NCBI GenBank assembly: GCA_028015205.1
Contig: CM051521.1
Coordinates: 87,210,513 to 87,274,512 of the forward strand
DNA length: 64,000 bases
Direction of reading: 5' to 3'
From: Mytilisepta virgata
Lineage: Eukaryota; Mollusca; Bivalvia; Mytilida; Mytilidae
This document shows, piece by piece, positions 12,040 through 21,766 of this stretch. Both the position numbers and the translations under genes were made by a program. Position 1 is the stretch's first letter. Each line of letters starts with the position of its first letter. A model generated the notes under the pieces. It did no database searches and had not been told where the DNA came from. It saw only the letters and a program-made list of their open reading frames with translations.

Positions 12040-12595
12040 TGTTAGTTTCTCAAAAAACTTTGTCTACTCAGTTTGAAGAAAAAAAATCTTTCCCGGTTTC
12101 TGATGTCAGTATTGTATTGTTTTACCTCTTTTTTTGTTGAAATCAGACAGGAAGACATTCTGATTTAATGAAGTAAGTTTGTTACTGTTTCAGTTAAATT
12201 GAGGCCACTGATTTTCTCAGGTCAGTTTCATTTTTTATTTGTTGAAGTTAGATTCGGAACTATTCAGCTCACATTCATACTCATGTAGATTCTTATTTGA
12301 TCAAGTCAGTTGCATTTCTGATTTGTATTAGTCAGATTCGAATATATATCCGTCTCGCAGTCAAACAAATGAAGATTCTTATTTCATGAAGTCAGTTTGT
12401 TGGGTCCCAGTTACTCATCTCAAGTCAGTTTCATTTCTTATCTATTTAAATCAGATTCGAAAGTACCCAGCTGAAAGTCATACACTTATAGATTCTTAAT
12501 GGATTAAGTCAGTTTGTTCGGTCTCCTTTAAATTGTGCGCACTGATTTTTTTCAATTCGGTTTCATTTATTTTCGTTTAAATCAGATTGAAAGTA
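12040..12595 (+). repeat. Degenerate tandem repeat with AGATTCTTATTT / AAGTCAGTTTG blocks
   Basis: The blocks AGATTCTTATTT, AAGTCAGTTTG or AAGTCAGTTGC, GTCAGTTTCATTTCTTAT and AAATCAGATTCGAA recur several times in the same order between about 12040 and 12595, with spacing that drifts between about 85 and 120 bp. The copies are strongly diverged. No coding role is suggested. Confidence 0.5.
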
Positions 12596-12765
12596 AAGTC
12601 AAGAAATACCAAAGGGATATTCGAAGGAGGGGAAAATCTAAAACAACTGACAAACTCCGAAGAACACCGAAGACAAGACCAAAACAATACAAACACTACA
12701 CTTAAAACCTAAAAACATATGAACAACATGGACCCCACCAAAAAACCGAGGGTAGTCTCTCAATT
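12595..12765 (-). mobile_element. 3' tail remnant of a Penelope-like retroelement
   Basis: Read on the minus strand the block matches, in order, the segment after the retroelement fragment at 60410-60960: GGTCTTGTCTTCG, a CGGAGT-type motif, GTTGTTTTAGATTTTCC-type, CCTTCGAATATCC and TTTGGTATTTCTTGACTTT. It also contains a GGGGTCCATGTTGTTCATA block found at 60820. It is a tail-only, 5'-truncated copy. Confidence 0.6.
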
Positions 12766-12769
12766 TTGC

Positions 12770-14215
12770 AGCGATGTCAGTTTGTTACTTTCTCATATTC
12801 TCATGTAAAGTTATCCTTCATAAAATATACTAGTCAGAGATTCCTCTGACGTCAGATGACCCTGTTTCTCAATTGACTACCGTCAGAGATCACTCTATAT
12901 ACAAAACTGGGAAATTTGTCGACTCTGTCCAGATATTGTTAAACAGTTTTATATATTGATTTTATTTCTTGTAAATGAACTTGAGTTGAGTGCTTTTTTT
13001 ATGTCAGCTAATTACCCCTATCTTTCACAGTTTTTGTCATCACTACAGTGGTAAAAAAGAAGTCATGAAATATTTTTCATCTTTTAATGGAGTAGAATTT
13101 TAACATAATTTATATAACCTATTGTTCTGTAGATTAAACGGTCTAGATATTATATATTACTATGCTTTATTGAGCCAAGCATAATAGTGCTCAGCTGTCA
13201 ATATGAAGCTATCGTATTTAAATACTGTTCGGAGCATCCCTTTTGTGAAGATTACTGTGGTCCTTCTGCATAAATTTTTCATCTTACCTTTTTCGCAAAA
13301 TGTATCTCCTCCGTGACCAATTCATATACCTACTGTTTCTTGTCAGTTAACGTTTGGGTATGAAAGTAGGGTTTTGAGAAGGATTTTTTGTTAGAGAATG
13401 CTATTTTTATCACACAATCCTTTAAAATTTTATTAATATTCACAGCAGAATATAACAAAACATTCATTTTTATGGTAAATCTGTTATCATCATTTATGGT
13501 AAGATTTCCTTTGTTTAATTAATTAAAAGGTGACCAAATTGTTTCAATGAACTCCCAAATGGATTAGCGAATGTATACATAACACGGGATCTTTAAATAA
13601 AAAATCACACTTCTTGACCTGTATTTTACAATGTTATTCCTGAAATTGTATATAATTACAATTTTCGGAAAAGGCTAAAGACAGTTTTCCAAAATGAACA
13701 ATAAAAAATTTTAAAAAAATCGGGACTTTCCAAAGAAGAAAAGATGTATTTTATTATTAACCGGCTCCTTTAGTTTTTTTTATTTAGCAAGTTTATGCGC
13801 ACATCATTTTCTGACTGTAACAAGTAAGTTAAGAACAACGAGAAGGGAAGTTACTCTTAGTCAAAAAATGTCTTGAATTGGATCAAGAAGAAAAATCTTA
13901 ACTTGAACAAACTTACTTGTACAAGTCAGAATAATATACCATTAACTAAAGAGAGATAACTCTTCCCGGATTTTTTTTCTGACTGTTGAGAGTAAGAAAT
14001 ATTCTGACTCAAATATGTAGATCCCCTGACTGATAACAGAAAAACGTGACACTCTTGATGATGAACTTGTGATACACGTTCCAAAGAGCGTAAAACGCAT
14101 CAAAATTGTCCACAATAACGGCAAAGTCATGTCTCTTGAGTTGTAGTAAATTTACGTTAAATATAGTATCTGGTCATTGTGTTGTCAGTAGTATGTATGC
14201 GGTTTTCAGGTCGGA
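12770..14215. other. Intergenic, nothing recognised
   Basis: AT-rich sequence without a supportable gene. The block at about 13790-13990 with GTTACTCTTAG and GAGAGATAACTCTTCCCGG resembles short dispersed mussel sequence but no element borders could be drawn. Confidence 0.4.
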
Positions 14216-14218
14216 TTT

Positions 14219-14620
14219 GAGGTGGAGGTGCCGGAAGTGACGTCAACCGGAAATGACGTCACCGGAAGTCAGGTGACCGGAACCGGAAGTGATTTTTGCG
14301 CGCATGCGCAACCGGAAGTGGGTAGTTTTCCCGCCCTTTGTTGCCGGAAGTGACGCAAGTCACGTGGTAGGACCCGGATGTGTGTTCTGCGCATGTGTAG
14401 GCGGAACCGGAAGTACCCGGAAGTGGTTTGCGCGCATGCGCAACCGGAAGTAGGGTGTTTTTCCGCCATTTGTTGACGGAAGTGACGTAAGTCACGTGGT
14501 AGGACCCGGATGTGTGGTCTGCGCATGTTCGGGCGGAACCGGAAGTGGTTGGTGCAACCGGAAGTAGTGGGTTTTCTCCATTGACGGAAGTGACGCAAGT
14601 CACGGACCCGGAAGTGCCAT
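14219..14620 (+). promoter_or_regulatory. Dense ETS / CRE / NRF1 / E-box site array in about 132-bp repeats
   Basis: A GC-rich island in AT-rich surroundings. CCGGAAGT, the core of an ETS (GABP-type) site, occurs exactly 11 times (14231, 14262, 14283, 14312, 14344, 14407, 14417, 14444, 14539, 14558, 14608), with more near matches. TGACGTCA (CRE/ATF) lies at 14238 and 14254. The NRF1 palindrome GCGCATGCGCA lies at 14300-14310 and 14432-14442, with half sites at about 14398 and 14520. CACGTG (USF-type E-box) lies at 14361 and 14493. The sites fall in two full repeats and one shortened repeat with a period of about 132 bp. It ends about 25 bp before the left end of the giant palindrome and has no partner beyond the right end. 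Confidence 0.75.
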
Positions 14621-14626
14621 GCTTGA

Positions 14627-15760
14627 CCAGATTTAATTATCTCCCTTTTCCCGCACTTCTCGGTCGTCTCTGGCTCTTTCATCGGTCTGATACCCTCACT
14701 GTTATGTCGAAGTCCGAGAGTATACGAAGTACACTATTAGATTATCTCCCCTTATCCCGCTCTTTTCATTTGGGGGTGATGTTTTCTGTGAGGACCAAAG
14801 GTAGGATTGGATTATGTCCCCTTACCTCCAAGTGATGCTTGTCACCAATGGAGTGGTGTCCTTAGCAACTGCCTTAGCAACGGCGGTCCATTTCTATGAT
14901 GCACTTCGTTTCTCTTCTCTTGCTCTATCCCGCTCCTCGCTGCTCTTCTCTTGCTCCGTGCTGCTCAACGCTGCTCTGCACTGTACTCAGACCTGAAAGC
15001 ACCCTAAAGACAATCGTTTACCCTAACACTAGTACCACTTCAAATTCATAAGGGATTGAGCCAGATTGAATTATCTCCCTTTTCCCGCTCTTCTTGATCG
15101 TCTCTGGATCTTTGATTGAATTATCTCCCCTTATCCCGCTCTTTTCATTTGGGGGTGATGTTTTCTGTGAGGACCAAAGGTAGGATTGGATTATGTCCCC
15201 TTACCTCCAAGTGATGCTTGTCACCAATGGAGTGGTGTCCTTAGCAACTGCCTTAGCAACGGCGGTCCATTTCTATGATGCACTTCGTTTCTCTTCTCTT
15301 GCTCTATCCCGCTCCTCGCTGCTCTTCTCTTGCTCCGTGCTGCTCATCGCTACTCAGGCTTGTTGCTGTTCGTCGTCGCTGCTCTTCTCTTGCTCTTTGC
15401 TGCTCAACGCTGCTCTGCACTGTACTCAGACCTGAAAGCACCCTAAAGACAATCGTTTACCCTAACACTAGTACCACTTCAAATTCATAAGGGATTGAGC
15501 CAGATTGAATTATCTCCCTTTTCCCGCTCTTCTCGGTCGTCTCTGGATCTTTGATTGAATTATCTCCCCTTATCCCGCTCTTTTCATCTGTGAGTGATGT
15601 TTTCTGTGAGGACTAGGATTGGATTATGTCCCCTTACCTCAAGTTGATGCTTGTCACCGCTCAATGGAGGGGTGTCCTTAGCAACGGCGGTCTATTTCAT
15701 TGCTCTATGCTTCGCTTCTCTTCGCTTGCTCTTCGCTGCTCCATGCTGCTCATCGCTAAT
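14627..15760 (+). repeat. Left-arm 439-bp subterminal tandem repeats (3 units)
   Basis: Units begin CCAGATTGAATTATCTCCC at 15061 and 15500 (period 439), with a terminal unit starting CCAGATTTAATTATCTCCC at 14627. The terminal unit carries a unique insert of about 50 bp with GTATACGAAGTACACTATTAG and lacks about 66 bp present in the middle unit. The third unit is diverged and grades into the minisatellite. Each unit holds GCTCTTCTCTTGCTC motifs that resemble the minisatellite, so the two repeat types are related. The short hydrophobic reading frames here are repeat translations, not genes. Confidence 0.85.
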
Positions 15761-15839
15761 AATGACTATATTCACCTGCTGATTTAAGATTCTTGGGGTT
15801 ACTTGTCGGTGTTTTCGCTGCTGCTTCCGCTCCTGCTGC

Positions 15840-18160
15840 TTGTTGGTGTTCGTCATTGCTGCTCTTATCTTGTTCATCGCTGTTTTTCTCGTGCTCTTTG
15901 CTGCTCGTCGCTGTTTTTCTCTTGTTCTTTGTTGCTCATCACTGTTTTTCTCTTGCTCTATGCTGCTCATCACTGTTTTTCTCTTGTTCTTTACTGGTCG
16001 TCACTGTTTTTCTCGTACTCTTTGCTGCTCATCGCTGTTTTTCTCTTGTTCTTTACTGCTTATCGCTGTTTTTCTCTTGGTTTTTGTAGCTCGTCGCTGT
16101 TTTTCTCGTGCTCTATGCTGCTCGTCGCTGTTTTTCTCTTGTTCTTTGCTGCTCATCGCTGTTTTTCTCGTACTCTTTGCTGCTCATCACTGTTTTTCTC
16201 TTGTTCTTTGCTGCTCATCGCTGTTTTTCTCTCGTTCTTTACTGCTCATCGCTGTTTTTCTCTTGGTCTTTACTGCTTATGGCTGTTTTTCTCTCGCTCT
16301 TTACTACTCATCACTGTTTTTCTCGTACTCTTTGCTGCTCATCGCTGTTTTTCCCTCGCTCTTTGTTGATCATCACTGTTTTTCTCGTACTCTTTGCTGC
16401 TTATCGCTGTTTTTCTCTTGCTCTTTACTGCTCATCACTGTTTTTCTCTTGTTCTTTACTACTCATCGCTGTTTTTCTCTTGCTCTTTACTGCTTATGGC
16501 TGTTTTTCTCTCGCTCTTTGTTGATCATCACTGTTTTTCTCGTACTCTTTGCTGCTTATCGCTGTTTTTCTCTTGCTCTTTACTGCTCATCACTGTTTTT
16601 CTCTTGTTCTTTACGTCTCATCGCTGTTTTTCTCTTGCTCGTTACTGCTTATCGCTGTTTTTCTCTTGGTTTTTGTAGCTCATCGCTGTTTTTCTCGTGC
16701 TCTTTGCTGCTCGTCGCTGGTTTTTCTCTTGTTCTTTGTTGCTCATCACTGTTTTTCTCTTGCTCTTTACTGCTCGTCGCTGTTTTTTCTCTTGTTCTTT
16801 GTTGCTCATCACTGTTTTTCTCTTGCTCTTTACTGCTCATCGCTGTTTTTCTCTTGGTTTTTGTAGCTCATCGCTGTATTCCACGTGCTCTTTGCTGCTC
16901 ATCGCTGTTTTTCTTGTGCTCTTTGCTGCTCATCGCTGTTTTTCTCTTGGTTTTTGTAGCTCGTCGCTATTTTTCTCGTGCTGTTTACTGCTCGTCGCTG
17001 TTTTTTCTCTTGTTCTTTGTTGCTCATCACTGTTTTTCTCTTGCTCTTTACTGCTCATCACTGTTTTTCTCTTGTTCTTTACTGCTTATCGCTGTTTTTC
17101 TCTTGGTTTTTGTAGCTCATCGCTGTTTGTCTCTTGCTCTTTACTGCTTATCGCTGTTTTTCTCTCGCTCTTTGTTGCTCATCGCTGTTTTTCTCTTGGT
17201 TTTTGTTGCTCGTCACTGTTTTTCTCGTGCTGTTTACTGCTCGTCGCTGTTTTTTCTCTTGTTCTTTGTTGCTCATCACTGTTTTTCTCTTGCTCTTTAC
17301 TGCTCATCACTGTTTTTCTCTTGTTCTTTACTGCTTATCGCTGTTTTTCTCTTGGTTTTTGTAGCTCATCGCTGTTTGTCTCTTGCTCTTTACTGCTCAT
17401 CGCTGTTTTTTCTCTTGCTCTATGCTTCTCATCGCTGTTTTTCTCTTGTTCTTTGTTGCTCATCACTGTTTTTCTCTTGCTCTTTACTGCTCATCACTGT
17501 TTTTCTCTTGTTCTTTACTGGTCATCGCTGTTTTTCTCTTGCTCTTTACTGCTCATCGCTGTTTTTCTCTTGCTCTATGCTTCTCATCGCTGTTTTTTCT
17601 CTTGTTCTTTGTTGCTCATCACTGTTTGTCTCTTGCTCTTTACTGCTCATCGCTGTTTTTTCTCTTGTTCTTTACTGGTCATCGCTGTTTTTCTCTCGTT
17701 CTTTACTGCTCATCGCTGTTTTTCTCTTGCTCTTTACTGCTTATGGCTGTTTTTCTCTCGCTCTTTGTTGCTCATCACTGTTTTTCACTTGTCCTTTGTT
17801 GTTCATCGCTACTCCTTACCTTACTCGCGTGCTTATTTCGTTTTTTGGGGCTACTTGTCTCTGTTTTCGCTGCCACTACTGCTCCTGCTGCTTTTTGCTG
17901 TTCGTTATCGCTGCTCTTCTCTTGCTCATCGCTGTTTTTTCTCTTGCTCATCGCTGATCCTTTCTTGTTCTTTGCTGCTCATCCCTACTCAGGGCCTTAC
18001 TCGCGTGCTCATTTGCTCATCTCTTGCTCATCGCTGCTCACAACTGCTCTTCTCTTGCTCATTGCTGCTCATCACTGCTCATCGCTGCTCTTCTCTTGCT
18101 CTTTGCTGCTCATCCCTACTCAGGACCTTACTCGCGTGCTCATTTCGCTCCTGCTGCTGC
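15840..18160 (+). repeat. Left-arm 31-bp minisatellite, about 60 units
   Basis: The unit is GCTGTTTTTCTCTTGTTCTT followed by TGCTGCTCATC, 31 bp, with point variants and occasional 32-bp units from an added T; regular arrays run from about 15878 to 17800, then break into shorter CTGCTCAT pieces. The unit lacks stop codons in all three forward frames and is not a multiple of 3, so each frame encodes the same 31-residue Leu/Phe/Ser/Cys-rich repeat (CFSLVLCCSSLFFSCSLLL and so on). That explains three overlapping long open frames of up to 705 codons here. Nothing suggests that they are expressed. Confidence 0.9.
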
Positions 18161-18302
18161 TACACAAGGAATGGGGTTTACTGCTGATGATCGGAAGGCC
18201 ACTCGGTACTCATGTTGTCGGTTTGATTGGTAGATCAAGACTGATCGATGTGATTGTATACTGGGATATTTAACACAAACACAAATGAAACAGTTTCATA
18301 TT

Positions 18303-18818
18303 TTATTTTACAAAATCTACATCAGTCAATGTTTTAAGTTCTGGTTCTTTCTCTTCAAACAAAGGTATGATCTTCTTCAGTTCTTGCCATTCGTAAGGAC
18401 TCAGCGTTATACCTCTCTTGGTTGGCTGTAAAGTCAGTTCTCCGTTAGGCACGAAATATTTTCTGATGTGAATGATAGGATAGGGTGCTTTAATGATGAC
18501 ATAAACATCTTCTCCCAGATGATATGTCCAGTCCACCGGTTCTTTGTCCTTGATTCTGGTGATCAGGTCGTCCACCACTTCTGTAGTACTGCACAACATT
18601 TTCCACTGCATTAACGACAGGCTGACTCCGGTCTTGGTGGGCACCGTTTCACTTTCCCAAAATCTGAGATCTACTCTTTTACTGCCATTCCATTCTGTCA
18701 GCTCTGCATAACGTCCTCCACCCAGTAGTACTTTCAAAGGAATATCGGAAGCTGTCATGGCGTCTTGAACGATATCGCGCTTGGTCTGGTCTTTGGTTTT
18801 CTTTTCTTTACGAGACAT
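18303..18818 (-). CDS. Double PC4-like protein, left-arm copy
   Basis: Mirror copy of the gene at 23482-23997; the 171-residue product is the same. It has a basic N-terminus (residues 2-14) and two consecutive segments that match the PC4/SUB1 coactivator ssDNA-binding fold: about residues 29-76 (GGGRYAELTEW, a DLRFWE strand, KTGVSLSLMQW) and about 99-155 (VYVIIKA, IHIRKYF, KRGITLSPYEWQELKK). A candidate poly(A) signal overlaps the stop codon. The gene reads outward, toward the left minisatellite. Confidence 0.7.
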   Translation of the reverse strand: MSRKEKKTKDQTKRDIVQDAMTASDIPLKVLLGGGRYAELTEWNGSKRVDLRFWESETVPTKTGVSLSLMQWKMLCSTTEVVDDLITRIKDKEPVDWTYHLGEDVYVIIKAPYPIIHIRKYFVPNGELTLQPTKRGITLSPYEWQELKKIIPLFEEKEPELKTLTDVDFVK

Positions 18819-18950
18819 ATCGGCTGACTGATTCCTCTTCTTGCTGGTCTATTTATATACATATATTTGTGAAGATGGATTGGATTGGTTCTTATATTAT
18901 GAAACGTGAAACAGGATTGGCTATCTTTCCGACATCGTGATTGGTTAACT

Positions 18951-19175
18951 TCACCCGTTCCGATTGGTCGAAAATCTCGTATTTTCATTGGTCAATTCCA
19001 ACCGTTTCGATAGATCAACACGATGGTACACTGTCCAAATATGTGGCGCCCAATCCGGAAACTGCTCACAATAGGTACGAGTAAACGCCGACAATACGAT
19101 CAGTCTTCCTTGGTTCACCACACCGTCTTCGAACATGGCAGTGACGATTCTCTCGTATACTTGGAAGGGGTCCAT
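18951..19175 (-). CDS. Miniature BH1-like protein, left-arm copy
   Basis: Mirror copy of 23125-23349, 74 residues from the methionine chosen by promoter position. It carries the same FEDGVVNQGR segment that resembles a Bcl-2-family BH1 motif. Its 3' end lies under the CCAAT array of the next gene. Confidence 0.5.
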   Translation of the reverse strand: MDPFQVYERIVTAMFEDGVVNQGRLIVLSAFTRTYCEQFPDWAPHIWTVYHRVDLSKRLELTNENTRFSTNRNG

Positions 19176-19375
19176 CGTACGAATGACTTCTCTGACTATC
19201 TTCACTTCCTTTTATACATTTATGACATGAGACTACTCTGCATTGACAAACTTGTAACTGTCTACATATATACATGTATATATAGTGTTGCCAGAAGATC
19301 CCGATACCGGGGTTTTGTATCTGAGGCACTGGCAGTCCACCCGGACAGAGGAAAATACCGACAATCGTGTTCAGG

Positions 19376-19687
19376 ATGAACGAGATTACATCCGCTACCT
19401 TTTCTGATATGGTTCGCCACACATTCAACCTACAAAATACGACCTTCAAGATCAACGTGTTTGGATTTATACTGAGAAACGCAGAGACCGGAGAACTAAG
19501 ATACTTCCATTCCAGGACGGGGACGAATGTTCTCTGTCTCGATGATGTTAGATGGACATCAAAGATGGCTGCACCCATTCTCTTGCTTTTTGCTGCTCAT
19601 CGCTGTTTTTCTCTTGCTCTGCTAATGATGACCTTACCTCATTTCAGTTTTGGGGCAACTTGTCGCTGTTTTCGCCGCTGTTGCTAG
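19376..19687 (+). pseudogene. Gene fragment joined to repeat sequence, left-arm copy
   Basis: The first 50 or so codons from ATG 19376 read as ordinary protein (NEITSATFSDMVRHTF, then FKINVFGFILRNAETGELRY, then FHSRTGTNVLCLDD). After WTSKMAAP the frame runs into minisatellite-like sequence (FAAHRCFSLAL) and stops. The protein-like part recalls a segment I associate with large mobile-element or virus-like proteins of invertebrates, but that is an unverified recollection. It is opposite in strand to its neighbours. The frame has lost its continuation and is probably a captured fragment. It differs from the right copy by Thr/Ile at residue 4. Confidence 0.45.
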
Positions 19688-19689
19688 TG

Positions 19690-20090
19690 GTGGTCGATTG
19701 TCGTTAGTCAAAGATTGGATCTGTGCGAGAGCACCCTTAGATCCGGGTTATTTAAAAGTCCACTCTGCATTTATCCAGGCTTGTGACTGGCTATCATAAG
19801 ATAGGCTGCATTAATCCTGCTCAATTTTTTAAGGGCACTCTGCATTTGTCCAGGCTTGTGACTGGCTATATATATGTATAAACATATATAGGCTGCATTA
19901 CCCTCCTTCCCTTTTTTTGTTATATTTTTTTCTGTTTTTCTTTGTAATATGTTCCAATTCCTCCGTCACATAGAGTCATTGCTGTCTTCAGCTGCAGGTG
20001 GGTCGTAGTCGTTCAATACACGGTTAAGCAGATATTTTCGTTTTTCTACGGCCTAATCCCATGATTCTTTTGATTCGTAGTCTTCCTATT
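19690..20090. other. Left-arm intergenic with duplicated CTCTGCATTTRTCCAGGCTTG block
   Basis: Between the gene fragment and the acidic zinc-finger gene. CACTCTGCATTTATCCAGGC followed by TTGTGACTGGCTAT occurs twice, about 78 bp apart. The second copy runs into CTATATATATGTATAAACATATATAG, a near-palindromic AT tract that could act as a TATA element. No coding sequence is seen. Confidence 0.6.
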
Positions 20091-20101
20091 CTCTCCAGTG
20101 T

Positions 20102-20533
20102 TTAGCCGTTTTTCTTGATCTCTCTATGTACGGGGTCTTTATTTATGTCTTGATGCCAGGACACCAGTCCGAGGTAATGCTTTCGTATTTCGTCTCTGTA
20201 TGAGTCAAACATGTCTCTATATGCTGCCAAGCGTGCCTTGTCTTCTTCCATTCCGGCTTCCACTACTTCGTTTACTGTCTGTGAGTATTCCGATTGATGT
20301 ACTTGAAATGTTATGTTCAAAACGACTTCCCATAGGGACTGTTCGCAAAGCTCTTCGGAGTCTTCGTTGGATCCATGGTCACTACTTTGTTCCGATTCAT
20401 CGTTATCGGCTTCTGTGGTGGTGTCTGAAGCTGAATCACTATAGTCTGTTGAATCCTCTTCAATACCATGTGCATTCTTTTTGTGTCGCACTAGGTTAAA
20501 GTTTTGCTTGGATTGGTATCCACAGGTATACAT
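20102..20533 (-). CDS. Acidic protein with half C2H2 finger, left-arm copy
   Basis: Mirror copy of 21767-22198 (143 residues). It follows the zinc-ribbon gene in the same frame, separated from it only by the TAA at 20534-20536. The same Cys4, His17 and His22 half finger, acidic stretch and C-terminal helix are present. Confidence 0.6.
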   Translation of the reverse strand: MYTCGYQSKQNFNLVRHKKNAHGIEEDSTDYSDSASDTTTEADNDESEQSSDHGSNEDSEELCEQSLWEVVLNITFQVHQSEYSQTVNEVVEAGMEEDKARLAAYRDMFDSYRDEIRKHYLGLVSWHQDINKDPVHREIKKNG

Positions 20534-20992
20534 TTAAGACGTCTTTATTTCCTGGTAGTCGATAGCAGAATGAGTTCCGGTCGTCCTGCAAGTGCTTATA
20601 TTAGATACAGGTTCCTCAGCGGCTTGTTGATTCATACACAAGCGTTTGGCAAAGTATTCGTTTCGACATTGTTGCAGTTCAGATTTCACTTTTCTGATGA
20701 GGTCTCTTTTAAGTCTTTTCCACTCGTTGTCAATCCTTCTACATCCCTTGCAGATATTCATGTTTTTGTAGAAGTCCGCAAAGCTCTTGTTCGTTTGACA
20801 CTTTTTACATTTCTTGTTTGGATCCACTTTGTTGGGTCCTCCACTTGTGTTATCCAGCCGTTTGGTTCTCTTCACTTTGGTTAGAAGTAATTTCCTTTTC
20901 CTTTGTGGTTTTGCTTTGGTGTTAGAAAGATCCACAGGTATTAAATATCTAGCAGGAACCACTAAATCAACGAGAGGCGTTTTGGATGCCAT
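20534..20992 (-). CDS. C2C2 zinc-ribbon basic protein, left-arm copy
   Basis: Mirror copy of 21308-21766 (152 residues), differing at residue 3 (Ser here, Thr in the right arm). It carries the same CKKC-x15-CKGC zinc-binding pattern and basic patch. Read away from the central spacer. Confidence 0.65.
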   Translation of the reverse strand: MASKTPLVDLVVPARYLIPVDLSNTKAKPQRKRKLLLTKVKRTKRLDNTSGGPNKVDPNKKCKKCQTNKSFADFYKNMNICKGCRRIDNEWKRLKRDLIRKVKSELQQCRNEYFAKRLCMNQQAAEEPVSNISTCRTTGTHSAIDYQEIKTS

Positions 20993-21106
20993 TGATACGT
21001 GTGTGTTGTTTGACGGTCTTCAAACAACTGACGAAATTAAACAAAACCTCTGATTATATTTTCGTTAAAAGCTTTTCATTGGTGTCATGGTGACGAAGAT
21101 TGCTTT

Positions 21107-21193
21107 AGAGTAGGAGTGAGAATCCCACCTTCACCTCCTCAGCAGCAATAGCAACAACGAACAGCGAACTGTGAGGTCTGAATGAATAGAAAA
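21107..21193. other. Central non-palindromic spacer of the giant inverted repeat
   Basis: The stem pairs up to 21106/21194 (TGCTTT against AAAGCA). The 87 bases between do not pair with each other over any length that I can see. They contain AGCAGCAATAGCAACAACGA, which resembles the repeat-rich outer part of the arms. The stems on both sides hold CCAAT/ATTGG and TATA-like elements, so the spacer sits in the middle of a mirrored pair of outward-facing promoters. Confidence 0.85.
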
Positions 21194-21241
21194 AAAGCAA
21201 TCTTCGTCACCATGACACCAATGAAAAGCTTTTAACGAAAA

Positions 21242-21274
21242 TATAATCAGAGGTTTTGTTTAATTTCGTCAGTT
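21242..21274 (+). promoter_or_regulatory. TATA-initiator promoter of the zinc-ribbon gene
   Basis: TATAAT at 21242-21247 and TCAGTT at 21269-21274. TCAGTT fits the TCAKTY initiator consensus, with the predicted +1 A at 21271, 29 bp after the TATA start. The ATG at 21308 would have a 37-nt leader. The mirror copy lies at 21026-21058. Confidence 0.55.
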
Positions 21275-21307
21275 GTTTGAAGACCGTCAAACAACACACA
21301 CGTATCA

Positions 21308-21766
21308 ATGGCAACCAAAACGCCTCTCGTTGATTTAGTGGTTCCTGCTAGATATTTAATACCTGTGGATCTTTCTAACACCAAAGCAAAACCACAAAGG
21401 AAAAGGAAATTACTTCTAACCAAAGTGAAGAGAACCAAACGGCTGGATAACACAAGTGGAGGACCCAACAAAGTGGATCCAAACAAGAAATGTAAAAAGT
21501 GTCAAACGAACAAGAGCTTTGCGGACTTCTACAAAAACATGAATATCTGCAAGGGATGTAGAAGGATTGACAACGAGTGGAAAAGACTTAAAAGAGACCT
21601 CATCAGAAAAGTGAAATCTGAACTGCAACAATGTCGAAACGAATACTTTGCCAAACGCTTGTGTATGAATCAACAAGCCGCTGAGGAACCTGTATCTAAT
21701 ATAAGCACTTGCAGGACGACCGGAACTCATTCTGCTATCGACTACCAGGAAATAAAGACGTCTTAA
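21308..21766 (+). CDS. C2C2 zinc-ribbon basic protein, right-arm copy
   Basis: A 152-residue protein. Residues 28-45 are very basic (PQRKRKLLL, then KVKRTKR) and look like a nuclear localisation or nucleic-acid-binding patch. Cys62, Cys65, Cys81 and Cys84 (CKKC then CKGC) make a C2C2 ribbon with the FADFYK spacing seen in small zinc domains near endonucleases and in virus-like proteins. Residues 88-120 form a charged helix. The start is supported by the TATA/initiator pair at 21242-21274. The next gene follows directly in the same frame after one TAA. A DNA- or RNA-binding regulator is likely but the family is not identified. Confidence 0.65.
   Translation: MATKTPLVDLVVPARYLIPVDLSNTKAKPQRKRKLLLTKVKRTKRLDNTSGGPNKVDPNKKCKKCQTNKSFADFYKNMNICKGCRRIDNEWKRLKRDLIRKVKSELQQCRNEYFAKRLCMNQQAAEEPVSNISTCRTTGTHSAIDYQEIKTS

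Noticed and set aside
15840..17957. Open frame of 705 codons (and overlapping ones of 496, 296, 188) in the left arm, mirrored in the right arm (692, 458)
   Set aside because: All are translations of the 31-bp minisatellite in its three stop-free frames; the composition is repetitive and hydrophobic, and the frames end where the repeat ends.
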